From: a bacterium
GTDB taxonomy: Bacteria; Planctomycetota; Planctomycetia; Planctomycetales; Planctomycetaceae
NCBI GenBank assembly: GCA_016124895.1
Contig: WGMU01000097.1
Span: forward strand, 1-43,417
Reading direction: 5' to 3'
DNA length: 43,417 bases
Below are positions 18,452 through 28,290 of this stretch, piece by piece. Numbering within the stretch: position 1 is the first letter of the stretch; every line of letters begins with the position of its first letter. Both the position numbers and the translations under genes were made by a program. The notes under the pieces were generated by a model. It did not search any database. It was not told the DNA's origin and was given only the letters and a program-made list of their open reading frames with translations.

Positions 18452-19864
18452 TCACGCCAGGTCGACAGGACGTCCGTTGGTCAAAGGCTGCCGCATTTTC
18501 AGGAAGCGATCGTCGTATTCGCAGCGCTGGTCGATTCCCAGATGATCAAAGATCGTGGCCGTAAGATCGGCGGGCGTGACCGGGTTATCGGCGACATAGC
18601 CTCCGGTTTCGGTTGTGGCTCCATAAACCTGCCCGCCTCGAACTCCGCCGCCAGCGATCAGAGCCGTAAACGCGTGCGGCCAGTGATCGCGGCCCGTGCG
18701 TTTCGTCATGCCGTTCTGCGTGACCAGGCCGATCTTTGGCGAACGGCCGAACTCGCCGAGCGCGACTACGAGCGTTGACTCAAGCAGGCCGCGGTCAGCG
18801 AGGTCCGTCAGAAATGCGGACATCGCTCGGTCGAACGGCGGACAAAGGCGGTCCTTCAGCTTCGGAAAGTTCTCAACGTGAGTGTCCCAGTGCGGCGAAA
18901 CCTTGTCGTCCTTGTGCTCGTCGTCCCAGTTGACGGTGACGAGTGAGACGTCGGCCTCGACAAGCCGCCGCGCCAGCAGCAGCGACTGACCAAACCGCGT
19001 GTTACCGTATCGCTCTCGCAGTCTTGTCGGTTCGCGTTCGAGATCGAGCACGCCAGCAGCTTCGGACCGTTCGACGAGTGCCGCGGCGGCCTGAAAGTTG
19101 TCGTCGGCAATTCTCGTCTGTGGCGTCTGCTGAGACGACGTCAGGCCGAGCGGTTCGAGCTGGCGTCTCAATACGCGGCGCTTCTGCAGACGATCGACGC
19201 TGACTTCCGGCGGCAACTGCAGACCATCGACGCGGAAGTCCGGCTGCGTCAGGTCGCCTGCAATCAGAAACGGATTGAACTGCTCGCCCATGCGCCCGCC
19301 GGTCTGGCCGGCGATGCGGCGATCCTGTCCGACGAACTGCGTGTACCACGGCAGGACGATCGACGGCGGCAGCGGACCGCTCGCCGCTGCAAAGCGATGT
19401 ACGAGCGACGCGATCGACGGCCAGTCTTCTTCGCGCGCCTGATCGGTAACGGGGGCTCCGAAGTACGGCCGCCCGGAGTAGATCTCGCTGCACGCTGGAC
19501 CATGAACCGGCATTCGGTGCGTCATCGATCGCAGCAGACAGACATGCTTCATCTGCTGAGCCAGCAGTGGGAGATGTTCGCAGAGTTGAATGCCCGGCAC
19601 GTCGGTCGCGATCGGCTCGAACTCGCCGCGAATTTCACGCGGTGCGTGCGGCTTCAAATCCCAGAGGTCCACATGCGATGGTCCTCCAAACAGAAAGATG
19701 AAGACGCAGGACTTCGCAGTATTCTGCGCGGACCCGTCTTCTGTCTGAGCCTGCGTCGCGCGACGCTGATCAAACACCGCCGCGGAAAGGCCGCCGATTC
19801 CCAGACGTACTCCGAACCGCAGCAGCGTGCGGCGGGACGTCGAATTCGGCGGGAAACGGAACAT
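18452..19864 (-). CDS. DUF1501 protein, second of a tandem pair
   Basis: 470 residues from the ATG at 19862-19864, which lies 5 bp after the stop of the upstream DUF1501 gene, so the two are surely co-transcribed and probably coupled. A twin-arginine leader (SRRTLLRFGVRLGIGGLSAA) precedes LFGGPSHVDLWDLKPHAP, VNWDDEHKDDK, LVVALGEFGRSPKIG and a late GRDHWPHAFT. These are DUF1501 hallmarks (sulfatase/alkaline phosphatase fold). The TH after the conserved WD is replaced by a longer DDEHKDDK loop. Exported; substrate unknown. It converges on the DUF1583 gene with only 65 bp between them. Confidence 0.87.
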   Translation of the reverse strand: MFRFPPNSTSRRTLLRFGVRLGIGGLSAAVFDQRRATQAQTEDGSAQNTAKSCVFIFLFGGPSHVDLWDLKPHAPREIRGEFEPIATDVPGIQLCEHLPLLAQQMKHVCLLRSMTHRMPVHGPACSEIYSGRPYFGAPVTDQAREEDWPSIASLVHRFAAASGPLPPSIVLPWYTQFVGQDRRIAGQTGGRMGEQFNPFLIAGDLTQPDFRVDGLQLPPEVSVDRLQKRRVLRRQLEPLGLTSSQQTPQTRIADDNFQAAAALVERSEAAGVLDLEREPTRLRERYGNTRFGQSLLLARRLVEADVSLVTVNWDDEHKDDKVSPHWDTHVENFPKLKDRLCPPFDRAMSAFLTDLADRGLLESTLVVALGEFGRSPKIGLVTQNGMTKRTGRDHWPHAFTALIAGGGVRGGQVYGATTETGGYVADNPVTPADLTATIFDHLGIDQRCEYDDRFLKMRQPLTNGRPVDLA

Positions 19865-19869
19865 CAGAC

Positions 19870-21258
19870 TTAAGTGAGTTCGGGGATCGGTCGGCCACCC
19901 TCCTGGACGATCGGAATCGGACGGCCGCGCTGGTTGACCCAGTAGCCGTCGAGATCGATGTCCAGATGGCGGAATGTCGTCGCGGCCAAATCCTGAGGCC
20001 GCACTCGGCCACTGGTGATGTCGCCGCCGCGCGAATCGCTGCTGCCGATGACCTGGCCGGTCGGCATTCCACCGCCCGCAACCAGCATCGACATGATGTT
20101 CGTCCAATGGTGCCGGCCGGCTTTGTCGTTGATGACCGGTGTGCGACCGAATTCGCCCATCATCATGACGAAGGTATCGTCGAGCAGGCCGCGGTCTTCG
20201 AGATCGTTGATCAGGGTAAACATCGCCTGGTCAACACGCGGACACAGCGGCTTGAGTCCCTTCTCGATGCCGCCCCAGCGAACATCGTCGCCGTGATGAT
20301 CGAAGTAGCCCCACGCGCCGCTGACGAGCACGAACGTGACGCCGGACTCGACGAGCCGCCGAGCGAGCAGAGCTTTTTCACCGACACTGACTCGGCCGTA
20401 AGCGTCGCGGGTTGCGTCCGTTTCTTCATCGAGATTGAACGCCTGCTGAACGCGACCGGAGAGAACCATATCGAATGCCTGCTGCGTAAAGCGGTCGGTC
20501 TTCGCGAGTGCCTGGCCCTGATCGAGGTCGCGGCGCACTCGGTCGAACTGCGTTCGCAGTGTGTGACGGTCACTGAGCCGGTCGGACTGGATGCCTTCGG
20601 GCAGGTTGAACCTGCCGGCGAGTTCGAGTCCCTTGACTGGATCGAACTGCGAGCCCATGTGCCCGGCTCCGTAAACGTCGGACGCCCACGAGTTAGCAAG
20701 TCCGACGAATGGTGGCATGGCCGGATCGTTCGCTCCGCGGAACTTCGCAGCGATCGAGCCCATCGCAGGAAAGCCGCCGCCGTCGCGTCCGTCGTTGGTG
20801 CGACGCGCCAGCGGATTGCCCGCCTGCATCGTGATTGGTGTGTGATTGCTCGCCGAGCAGTCGACCGAACGGATGATTGACAGTTTGTGCGCAATCGAAG
20901 CCTGCAGCGGAAGATGCTCGGAAAACTGGACGCCCGGCAATGACGTGCTGATTGGCGAGAACGGCCCGCGCACTTCGGCCGGCGCATGCGGTTTTGGATC
21001 CCACATATCGAGCTGCGACGGTCCTCCAGACAGCCAGAACAGAATCACGGACTTGCGGCTTGATGCCGGTCTGCTCTCATTCTGAGCTTCGCGTGCCTGC
21101 AGCAACTGCGGCAGCGTCAGCCCGCCGAAGCCGGCCAGTCCCGTCTGCAGAAACCAGCGGCGGGAGCCAACACGGATCAAATCCCGCGGCGAAGAAGCCC
21201 CACCTGAGACTGTCTCAGTGAAACTTTGATGCTGAGCGGCGTGAGCGGACTTTGACAT
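19870..21258 (-). CDS. DUF1501 protein, first of a tandem pair
   Basis: 462 residues; SD GAGGT upstream of the ATG. An unusually long N-region (about 30 residues) precedes the twin-arginine motif (SRRWFLQTGLAGFGGLTLPQ). DUF1501 motifs: WLSGGPSQLDMWDPKPHAP, a GAWGYFDHHGDD segment and MMMGEFGRTPVINDKAGR. It is followed 5 bp later by a paralogue that is clearly diverged, which suggests an old duplication. Probably exported folded through Tat. No enzymatic activity is established for the family. Confidence 0.88.
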   Translation of the reverse strand: MSKSAHAAQHQSFTETVSGGASSPRDLIRVGSRRWFLQTGLAGFGGLTLPQLLQAREAQNESRPASSRKSVILFWLSGGPSQLDMWDPKPHAPAEVRGPFSPISTSLPGVQFSEHLPLQASIAHKLSIIRSVDCSASNHTPITMQAGNPLARRTNDGRDGGGFPAMGSIAAKFRGANDPAMPPFVGLANSWASDVYGAGHMGSQFDPVKGLELAGRFNLPEGIQSDRLSDRHTLRTQFDRVRRDLDQGQALAKTDRFTQQAFDMVLSGRVQQAFNLDEETDATRDAYGRVSVGEKALLARRLVESGVTFVLVSGAWGYFDHHGDDVRWGGIEKGLKPLCPRVDQAMFTLINDLEDRGLLDDTFVMMMGEFGRTPVINDKAGRHHWTNIMSMLVAGGGMPTGQVIGSSDSRGGDITSGRVRPQDLAATTFRHLDIDLDGYWVNQRGRPIPIVQEGGRPIPELT

Positions 21259-21375
21259 GACACAGACCTCGCTGAGAAACGGCCGGGTTTCCGCGGGCAG
21301 AATACCATCGGAGATCGGATCAACCCATACTCATGCTTCGCTGGAATCCGATTCTTTGTTCCAAGGAACCGTCCG

Positions 21376-23040
21376 ATGACCGAGTTCGACCATCCGTCAA
21401 CGAGTCATTCCGCCTCGCCGACCAGACGCCAGTTTCTCACCGCCGGTGCCGGAGCTATTGCCGCCGGAACGATCGCCAGCAGCGTCCTGCAGTCGTCGGA
21501 AGCTCAAACAGGAAACGCGTCTGAAGAGGAGCCAACGTCGACGAAGGCGTCCGAAATCATCGAGATTGGCTCGCGTCGGGAACTGTTTGTCGACACCGCA
21601 CTGATTGAGCGGCTTGACGGAGAAGCTCGACAGCGACTGCATCATCCGGTGCCGTGTGAGATTTCGCTGCAGCATGATGCTCCATGGGAAGGCACCGGCA
21701 GCGGCTATCACAGCGTGTTTCAGGATGGCGACCGCTATCGCATGTACTACAAGGCCTGGCACCTGGAGGTCTCGGACGGAAAGCTAAACACGGGCCGGCA
21801 TCCGCTCTACTGCTGCTATGCCGAAAGCGAGGACGGCATCATGTGGCGCAAGCCGGAACTCGGCATTCACGAATTTCAGGGCTCAACACAGAACAACATC
21901 ACGATCGTCAGTGGAAAGCTCGGACCGCTGAACGTCGACGCGGGGCACCCAGCGATCTTCAAAGATGAAAATCCGGACGCTCCAGCCGACGCCCGCTACA
22001 AGGCGATTCTGCGGTCGAGCAAGCCGAACGGATTGCTGCCGTTCAAGTCGCCTGATGGCCTGCACTGGTCGCCGATGACCGACGCGCCAATTCTGAGCGG
22101 ACTCGGCGCATTCGATTCGCAGAACCTGGCGTTCTGGGATCCGGCCATCGGCAAATACCGCGCATACTGGCGGATCTTCACGGCGGGAGTCACCAACGAT
22201 CAGCAGTGGAAGCCGGCAGGTATTCGAGCGATCCGGACGGCAACATCGGACGACCTGATTCACTGGGGGCCGCACACCGATCTGACGTACGAGGACTCAC
22301 CCCCGCAACAGCTCTATACCAACCAGATCAAGCCGTACCATCGGGCGCCGCATCTGCTGGTCGGGTTCCCGACGCGGTACATCGAACGCGGCTGGTCGCC
22401 GTCGATGGAAGCTCTGCCGGATCTGAAGTTCCGCCAGCAGCGAGCGTCTTCCTCACAGCGTTACGGAACAGCGATTACCGAAGGGCTCTTGATGGCCAGC
22501 CGCAACGGAACGCACTTCACTCGGTGGAACGAGGCGTTTCTGCGACCGGGTATCGAGCGGCCGGGAACCTGGCATTACGGGCATCAATACATTGTCTGGC
22601 ATCTGGTCGAGACGAAGTCACCCCTGACCGGCGCTCCGAACGAACTGTCGCTGTACGCGTCCGAGGGCTACTGGCACGGAGACGGCAGCGCGGTGCGGCG
22701 CTATTCGCTGCGGCTCGACGGGTTTGTCTCGGTCAATGCCGGCTGGAACGGCGGCGAACTGACGACAAAGCCGCTGACGTTTTCCGGCTCGGAACTGCGT
22801 CTGAACTTTGCAACGTCCGCAGCGGGCGGGATTCAGGTCGAACTGCAGCAACCGGACGGAGCCACGTTTTCAGGCTTCTCATTCGACGACTGCAGCGAAC
22901 TGTTCGGCGACAGCGTTGACCGCGTCGTCACCTGGAAGAACGGTTCAGACGTCAGCGGCCTGAGCGGAAAGCCGATCCGGCTGCGTTTCAAGCTGCGCGA
23001 CGCGGATGTGTATGCGCTGAGGTTCGCCGAGCGAGTGTGA
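21376..23040 (+). CDS. Tat-exported protein, probable glycosidase-like beta-propeller
   Basis: 554 residues; SD AAGGA before the ATG. Leader PTRRQFLTAGAGAIAAGTIA is a textbook twin-arginine signal. The mature part has strands rich in aromatic residues and repeats of YRMYYKAW, SEDGIMWRKPELG, DGLHWSPM and DDLIHWGPH type. This resembles five-bladed propeller glycoside hydrolases (GH32/43/68-like) and related planctomycete proteins, though catalytic carboxylates cannot be placed with certainty. A C-terminal beta-sandwich (about 440-554) ends in RLRFKLRDADVYALRF. Divergent from the DUF1501 pair, with about 115 bp between starts. Confidence 0.65.
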   Translation: MTEFDHPSTSHSASPTRRQFLTAGAGAIAAGTIASSVLQSSEAQTGNASEEEPTSTKASEIIEIGSRRELFVDTALIERLDGEARQRLHHPVPCEISLQHDAPWEGTGSGYHSVFQDGDRYRMYYKAWHLEVSDGKLNTGRHPLYCCYAESEDGIMWRKPELGIHEFQGSTQNNITIVSGKLGPLNVDAGHPAIFKDENPDAPADARYKAILRSSKPNGLLPFKSPDGLHWSPMTDAPILSGLGAFDSQNLAFWDPAIGKYRAYWRIFTAGVTNDQQWKPAGIRAIRTATSDDLIHWGPHTDLTYEDSPPQQLYTNQIKPYHRAPHLLVGFPTRYIERGWSPSMEALPDLKFRQQRASSSQRYGTAITEGLLMASRNGTHFTRWNEAFLRPGIERPGTWHYGHQYIVWHLVETKSPLTGAPNELSLYASEGYWHGDGSAVRRYSLRLDGFVSVNAGWNGGELTTKPLTFSGSELRLNFATSAAGGIQVELQQPDGATFSGFSFDDCSELFGDSVDRVVTWKNGSDVSGLSGKPIRLRFKLRDADVYALRFAERV

Positions 23041-23119
23041 CGTTATGGAACGGTCGGCAATCGTTGTCGGCAGTGCCCGGCCACAGCAGACAGTGCCTCG
23101 TCCCGAGCCTCCGCAAATC

Positions 23120-23488
23120 TCAGCGAACGAGCGCCTCACCGTTCTGCAGCCGCCCCCCCTGGAGTTTTAAACTGTCGTGTGGAATGAGCTTCGCTTTGAT
23201 CGTCACCGGCTCGTCATTGCCGCCGCGGACGAACCACTCGGGAACCGTTCCGTCTTTGATGTCCGAGTAATCCGGCTCCAGAACTCCCCGAGTGTTCTCC
23301 TTGAACGGCACTCGCGGAGGCACGGCGCCGTGCAGATTAAGCTGGTAGTTGACCGGTTCCAGACACTCGAATGAGAACCGACCCTCGTCGTCGGTTTCGC
23401 GCCAGACGGCGCCTTGAAACTCAACCGCTTGGGACGGCGACGGAACGAGGAAGAGCGTCACGATCAAGGGGAGTTGAGGAGATCGCAT
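23120..23488 (-). CDS. Small secreted protein with a carboxypeptidase-regulatory-like segment
   Basis: 122 residues with a short signal peptide (MRSPQLPLIVTLFLVPSPSQA). The segment TDDEGRFSFECLEPVNYQLN resembles the regulatory-like (transthyretin-type) domains of many secreted bacterial proteins, but the domain looks cut short at its N-terminal end. It may be a small stand-alone protein or the remnant of a larger one. GGTGAGA upstream of the ATG could serve as an SD. Function unknown. Confidence 0.5.
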   Translation of the reverse strand: MRSPQLPLIVTLFLVPSPSQAVEFQGAVWRETDDEGRFSFECLEPVNYQLNLHGAVPPRVPFKENTRGVLEPDYSDIKDGTVPEWFVRGGNDEPVTIKAKLIPHDSLKLQGGRLQNGEALVR

Positions 23489-23534
23489 CAGTTTCTCACC
23501 CAGCGTCGCAGCGAAAACGACTTATCTGTAATCC

Positions 23535-23571
23535 ACTTTGCGTTTCCACGTCTCTACGCGAGATGTTTTCA
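23535..23571 (-). repeat. Dispersed intergenic repeat, copy 2 (CTCGCGTAGAG type)
   Basis: The reverse complement carries CTCGCGTAGAGACGTGGAAA, matching the copy at 3874-3910. It lies between the small secreted protein gene and der. Confidence 0.6.
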
Positions 23572-23693
23572 GCACCCAACCAGCTCATTTCGGAAATCTC
23601 CCCGCGACAGACTTCCGCGGCGACGGAAAACAAAGCGATTCGCGTTAGAATGCCGCATCCGTTGTCCCACTGTTTCCACCGAGTGCTCTGAAG

Positions 23694-25091
23694 ATGGCTG
23701 TTCCGAAAGTGGCGATTGTTGGTCGTCCGAATGTTGGTAAGAGTTCGCTGTTCAACTGGATGGCGAAGAAGATGATCGCGATTGTCGACGGCACTGCCGG
23801 GACGACGCGCGACCGGATGCGCCATCTGATGCACGAAGGTGACCGCTACTTCGAGATCATCGATACCGGCGGAATGGGCATCGTCGATTCGGACGACCTG
23901 ACCGACGATATCGAGAATCAGATTGAACTCGGGCTGGCCGAGGCCGACCTTCTGGTCTTCGTTGTCGATGGCAAGGACGGCGTCGTACCGCTCGATCGTC
24001 ACGTTGCCGAACGGCTGCGACCGATCGACAAGCCGAAGCTGCTGGTTATTAACAAGTGCGACTCGACGAAGCTTGACGACACCATTGCCGAGTTCTTCGC
24101 ACTGGCAAACTGCGACGTTGTGACGACCAGCGTCAAAGGCAACCGTAACCGCGACCTGCTGCTTGAAAAGATCCTCGAACAATTGCCGCCGGCCGACGAG
24201 CACGAAGGCGCTGAAGGAGCCGAACTCGAAGAAGAGCCGGAGCTGAAACTGGCGATCGTCGGCCGCCGCAACGTTGGCAAGTCGACGTTTATCAATGCGC
24301 TCGCTAACGAGGATCGCGTCATCGTCAGCGAAGTCGCCGGAACGACGCGCGACAGTATCGACCTGCGAATCGACGTTGACGGCAAGACGATCATCGCGAT
24401 CGACACGCCGGGCGTGCGCAAGAAGAAGAGCCTCGCCAACGACATCGAGTTTTACGGGCTGGTGCGGGCTCAGCGGAGCATTCGCCGCGCCGACGTCGTG
24501 CTGATGCTGTTTGACTCGCAGGAAACGATTTCGCGCGTCGACAAGCAGCTCATTGAGGAAATCATCGCCAACTACAAACCCTGCATTTTCGTCGTCAACA
24601 AGTGGGACGAAGCCGTCAATGCCGGCATGACGATGGAAGGCTGGGGCAATTATCTGCTCAACGAATTCGCCTCGATCCGGCACGCTCCGATCGCCTTCAT
24701 CACGGCGAAAGAGAAACGGAATATCAAGAAGGTGATTAACCTCGCGCAGCACATTTTCAAACAGTCGCGCGAACGAGTCGGTACCGGCCTGCTGAACCGC
24801 GTTGTCCGAGCCGCGGTCGAAAAGAATCGACCACCCATGCGCAAGAACAAAATCCCGAAAATCTATTACGCGACACAGGTCGGCACGCAGCCGCCGACGA
24901 TCGTGCTGAAGGTCAACGACCCGGTGCTGTTTGACAACTCGTGGAAGCGATATCTGCTGGGCGTGCTGCAGACAGAGCTGCCGTTTACGGAAGTCCCGAT
25001 CAAGCTTTATATGCGCCCGAAAACCGAGGAAGAACAGCGTTACCCGGCACAGTTGCCGGAAGGCGTTGAAGAACCCGTCGACAACATCTGA
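23694..25091 (+). CDS. der: Ribosome biogenesis GTPase Der (EngA)
   Basis: 465 residues with two GTPase domains in tandem and a KH-like C-terminal domain, needed for 50S subunit maturation. G1 motifs are GRPNVGKSS (near residue 10) and GRRNVGKST (near residue 192). G3 motifs are DTGG and DTPG; G4 motifs are NKCD and NKWD; both domains have GTTRDR/GTTRDS in switch I. An acidic linker (EHEGAEGAELEEEPE) joins the G domains. The C-terminus (about 365-465) has the expected PPTIVLKVNDPVLFDNSWKRYL. The SD is poor. A very long open frame on the opposite strand is a shadow. Confidence 0.97.
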   Translation: MAVPKVAIVGRPNVGKSSLFNWMAKKMIAIVDGTAGTTRDRMRHLMHEGDRYFEIIDTGGMGIVDSDDLTDDIENQIELGLAEADLLVFVVDGKDGVVPLDRHVAERLRPIDKPKLLVINKCDSTKLDDTIAEFFALANCDVVTTSVKGNRNRDLLLEKILEQLPPADEHEGAEGAELEEEPELKLAIVGRRNVGKSTFINALANEDRVIVSEVAGTTRDSIDLRIDVDGKTIIAIDTPGVRKKKSLANDIEFYGLVRAQRSIRRADVVLMLFDSQETISRVDKQLIEEIIANYKPCIFVVNKWDEAVNAGMTMEGWGNYLLNEFASIRHAPIAFITAKEKRNIKKVINLAQHIFKQSRERVGTGLLNRVVRAAVEKNRPPMRKNKIPKIYYATQVGTQPPTIVLKVNDPVLFDNSWKRYLLGVLQTELPFTEVPIKLYMRPKTEEEQRYPAQLPEGVEEPVDNI

Positions 25092-25160
25092 CGATGCAGT
25101 TTCTGGTAACACGATCTCTGACAACGTGTAATTCAGGATCCGACCACTGCGAACAGCTTC

Positions 25161-25955
25161 ATGAATACGGAACTGCCGATCGAGCGAGGGCAGGCGCAAC
25201 GCGAGCTCGATGAGCGAGGCTTCATCGTGCTGCCCGATTTCATTCCGCCGCGCTGGCTGTTCGAATTGCGAATGGCGACGGAAGCTCAATTCGCGCAGGA
25301 AGGCGACGACGCAGGCTCCGAGTTTCGAGTCGAGGCCGGGAGTCGCCGGCTGGCAAATCTCTGCAACAAGGGGGAGGCGTTTCGACGCGTTGCAGTCGAG
25401 CCTCGGCTGCTGGCGATCGTTGCGATGGTGCTCGGGCCGGAGTTCAAACTCAGCAGTCTCAACGCGCGGTCGGCGAATCCACAGAACGGCGTCTCGCAGC
25501 CACTGCATGCGGACATGGGAGCGATCGTCGACGAACGCGGCTTCTGGGTCTGCAATTCCGTCTGGATGCTCGACGACTTCACGGCTGAGAACGGAGCACT
25601 TCGCGTCGTGCCGGGATCGCATCACTGGAATCGTCTGCCTCAGGATGTTCTCACCGATATCGAGGCTCCTCACCCGGATGAGATTCTGGTGACGGCAAAA
25701 GCAGGCACTGTCGTCGTGATGAACGCTCACTGCTGGCACGGCGGGACGGCAAATCGTACTGACCGGCCGCGAACGGCGCTGCACGCTTTTTACTGCCGCC
25801 ACGATAAGCCGCAGCAGCAGTACCAGAAGAAGCTGCTGTCGCCCGAAACGCTGGCCGTCCTGACCGACGTAGAACGTCGAGTGCTTGCGATCGATGACCC
25901 GTTGAACGATGCCGTGACGTCGAATAACAATCGGATCAGCGGGTTTCTGAAGTGA
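25161..25955 (+). CDS. Phytanoyl-CoA dioxygenase family protein
   Basis: 264 residues, PhyH superfamily Fe(II)/2-oxoglutarate oxygenase. The HxD motif is in SQPLHADMGAIVDE. The distal His lies in MNAHCWHGGTANRTD and the 2-oxoglutarate Arg in DRPRTALHAFYCR. RVVPGSHHWNRLP is the typical segment between them. Substrate unknown. It starts 69 bp after der with no obvious terminator between. It differs clearly from the copy at 2023-2778. Confidence 0.87.
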   Translation: MNTELPIERGQAQRELDERGFIVLPDFIPPRWLFELRMATEAQFAQEGDDAGSEFRVEAGSRRLANLCNKGEAFRRVAVEPRLLAIVAMVLGPEFKLSSLNARSANPQNGVSQPLHADMGAIVDERGFWVCNSVWMLDDFTAENGALRVVPGSHHWNRLPQDVLTDIEAPHPDEILVTAKAGTVVVMNAHCWHGGTANRTDRPRTALHAFYCRHDKPQQQYQKKLLSPETLAVLTDVERRVLAIDDPLNDAVTSNNNRISGFLK

Positions 25956-26039
25956 GGACCGGCCGAGGATCAACTGCCGCAAGCGCGTTCAGGTGAACGC
26001 AGCTACGACGATTGGAGACAGAGATCTCCTGGCGGGGCC

Positions 26040-26071
26040 TGACTCGGTAGCGAGCCAGCTTGCTTGAGTCA
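26040..26071. repeat. Hairpin upstream of leuB (1)
   Basis: TGACTC (26040-26045) pairs with GAGTCA (26066-26071), and an inner AGCGAGC/GCTTGCT pairing with one wobble extends the stem. There is no T tract. It could be an element between transcription units or a dispersed repeat. Confidence 0.45.
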
Positions 26072-26094
26072 GCGGGACGGATCGTTAGAGTGGC

Positions 26095-26115
26095 CCGCGG
26101 ACCTGGAATCCGCGG
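26095..26115. repeat. Hairpin upstream of leuB (2)
   Basis: CCGCGGA and TCCGCGG form a perfect 7-bp stem with a 7-base loop, about 70 bp before the leuB start. No leader peptide rich in Leu codons was found, so classical attenuation is not supported. Confidence 0.4.
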
Positions 26116-26185
26116 ATCTCAGTCTCGTATGCGACGTCTGGCCGTCGGCTGACTCTGATTAAAATTCATCGAAAGGTGTCCACTC

Positions 26186-27262
26186 GTGGATGCGAAAATT
26201 GTTCTCCTGCCGGGTGACGGGATCGGCCCGGAAGTTGTTGCTGAAGCCGAAAAAGTCCTGAACGCCATTGCGTCAACGTTCGGGCACTCGTTCGACATGC
26301 CGCGCTTTCCGATGGGTGGCAACGCGATCGACAGTCACGGCGACCCGCTGCCGGACGAAACGCTGGAAGCCTGCCTCGCGTCAAACGCCGTGCTGCTGGG
26401 CGCCGTCGGCGGCCCGAAGTGGGACGATCCGAATGCGAAAACCCGGCCGGAAGCCGGCCTGCTCCGCATCCGCAAAGAGATGAAGCTGTTCGCGAATCTG
26501 CGACCGATCAGGACGTATTCCGCCCTGCTGGCGTCCTCTCCACTGCGGCCGGAAATCGTTGAAGGCGTCGACATTCTCTTCTTCCGCGAACTGACCGGCG
26601 GGATCTACTTTGGCCCGTCAGGTCGCCGCGAGGGCGAAAACGGCGAGGAAGCGTTCTCGGAAATGGTCTACTCGACCAGCGAAGTCGAGCGGATTGTCCG
26701 GCTGGCCGCTGCCGCCGCTCAGAACCGCAAGGGCAAGCTGACGTCGGTCGACAAGGCGAACGTTCTGGAAGTCTCGCGGTTGTGGCGGCAGACGGCGACG
26801 AAAGTCGTCAACGAGGAATTCTCCGACCTGAAGTTCGATCACGTTCTCGTCGACGCGATGGCCATGCATCTGATCTCGCGGCCAGGCGACTTTGACGTCG
26901 TCGTCACCGGCAACCTGTTCGGCGACATCCTGACCGACGAAGGCTCAATGATTACCGGCTCGATGGGGATGCTGCCCTCAGCGTCGATCGGCTCGGACGG
27001 GCCGGGACTTTACGAGCCGATTCACGGCTCCGCTCCGGACATCGCTGGCCAGGGCATCGCGAATCCGCTGGCGACGATTCTTGCCTCAGCGATGCTGCTA
27101 CGACATTCGCTGAATCTCGAAGAGGAAGCGTCGCTGATCGAAAAGGCCGTCGATGACGTCCTCGCCGCCGGGCATCGAACGAAGGATCTCGCTCGCGGCG
27201 GCGCGAGCCTCAGTACCACCGAAATGGGCGCGCAGGTGCTTGCCGCCCTGAATCAGGCCTGA
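26186..27262 (+). CDS. leuB: 3-isopropylmalate dehydrogenase
   Basis: 358 residues; oxidises and decarboxylates (2R,3S)-3-isopropylmalate with NAD+, the third step of leucine synthesis. Seen: [12 protein letters not shown] at the N-terminus, [11 protein letters not shown], the substrate-binding Arg residues in [21 protein letters not shown], the Tyr in [10 protein letters not shown], the [14 protein letters not shown] loop, the metal-binding Asp in VDAMAMHL and in [12 protein letters not shown], and [18 protein letters not shown] for NAD binding. The start is GTG with AAAGGTG ahead. hemC follows after 2 bp, so the two share a transcript; no other leu gene is nearby. Confidence 0.97.
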   Translation: MDAKIVLLPGDGIGPEVVAEAEKVLNAIASTFGHSFDMPRFPMGGNAIDSHGDPLPDETLEACLASNAVLLGAVGGPKWDDPNAKTRPEAGLLRIRKEMKLFANLRPIRTYSALLASSPLRPEIVEGVDILFFRELTGGIYFGPSGRREGENGEEAFSEMVYSTSEVERIVRLAAAAAQNRKGKLTSVDKANVLEVSRLWRQTATKVVNEEFSDLKFDHVLVDAMAMHLISRPGDFDVVVTGNLFGDILTDEGSMITGSMGMLPSASIGSDGPGLYEPIHGSAPDIAGQGIANPLATILASAMLLRHSLNLEEEASLIEKAVDDVLAAGHRTKDLARGGASLSTTEMGAQVLAALNQA

Positions 27263-27264
27263 CC

Positions 27265-28215
27265 GTGACTGACTCTGCCTGCAGGACGATCCGGATTGCC
27301 ACGCGAGCCAGCCAGCTCGCCCTGTGGCAGGCCCATCACGTCGCTGATCTGATTCGCAACTCCGGCAGCGATTGCGAGGTCGAAGTCGTTCACATTTCCA
27401 CCGAAGGCGACCGCGACCGGAACCGATCGCTGGCGGCAATGGGTGGCGTCGGCGTCTTCACCCGCGAAGTGCAGGCCGCGGTGCTCGACGGCCGAGCGGA
27501 TGTCGCGGTTCACAGTCTCAAAGATCTGCCGACCGAGACAGCGGCCGGTTTGACTCTGGCCGCTGTGCCGGACCGGGCGCCGGTTCACGACACTCTGATT
27601 CTGCCGGCGTCGAGCGGAAGCTCAGAAGCAACTGACGCTGAATCACTCATTCGCCGTCTGCGATCCGGTGCAAAGATCGGGACCGGCAGCCCGCGGCGAC
27701 AGGCTCAATTGCTGCACTTCCGCGACGATCTGCAGATGCTCGACATCCGCGGCAACGTCGAAACGCGGCTGAAGAAGCTCGATGACGGCGAGTATGACGC
27801 CATCGTGCTCGCCGAAGCCGGCCTGCGACGACTCGGCCTGGCGGACCGAATCAGTGTCATCCTGCAGCCACCGCTGATGCTGCACGCCGTTGGGCAGGGA
27901 GCACTCGGCATCGAATGCCGGGCTGATGACGAGTTCACTCGAACGTGCCTCGCCGCGATCTCAAACGCCGACGTTCTCGTCGCCGTGACTGCCGAACGCA
28001 GCCTGCTTCGCGAACTGCGCGCCGGCTGCCATGCCCCGGTCGGCGTTTCCAGCCGCGTGGCCGAGACCGTTTTCCTCGAAGGCGTCGTCCTCAGCCCGGA
28101 CGGCACCGAGCGTTTCGGTGGCGAAATCGAACGTCCCCGCGATGAAGCCGAATCCGCCGGAGCCCTGCTGGCTCAGGCACTGATCGCACAAGGCGCCAGC
28201 CGCTTTCTCGTCTGA
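27265..28215 (+). CDS. hemC: Porphobilinogen deaminase (hydroxymethylbilane synthase)
   Basis: 316 residues; condenses four porphobilinogens to hydroxymethylbilane in haem/tetrapyrrole synthesis. Seen: [52 protein letters not shown] (with the catalytic Asp), [12 protein letters not shown], and the dipyrromethane-cofactor Cys in [10 protein letters not shown] near residue 253. It starts with GTG, 2 bp after the leuB stop, which indicates an operon and probable translational coupling. Confidence 0.97.
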   Translation: MTDSACRTIRIATRASQLALWQAHHVADLIRNSGSDCEVEVVHISTEGDRDRNRSLAAMGGVGVFTREVQAAVLDGRADVAVHSLKDLPTETAAGLTLAAVPDRAPVHDTLILPASSGSSEATDAESLIRRLRSGAKIGTGSPRRQAQLLHFRDDLQMLDIRGNVETRLKKLDDGEYDAIVLAEAGLRRLGLADRISVILQPPLMLHAVGQGALGIECRADDEFTRTCLAAISNADVLVAVTAERSLLRELRAGCHAPVGVSSRVAETVFLEGVVLSPDGTERFGGEIERPRDEAESAGALLAQALIAQGASRFLV

Positions 28216-28290
28216 CGTGGCTCGCGAGAGACAAAACGGCACGACACAAGCCACCCGGTCTTTGGAGAGAATTGGCTGTTAGACGCAGAG

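Noticed and set aside
23496-25982. An 828-codon open frame on the minus strand
   Set aside because: It lies opposite der and the dioxygenase gene, both certain from their motifs, and its predicted protein has no family character. It is a high-GC shadow.
26040-26185. Leucine attenuator ahead of leuB
   Set aside because: Two hairpins occur, but no leader peptide with a run of Leu codons and no T tract was found.
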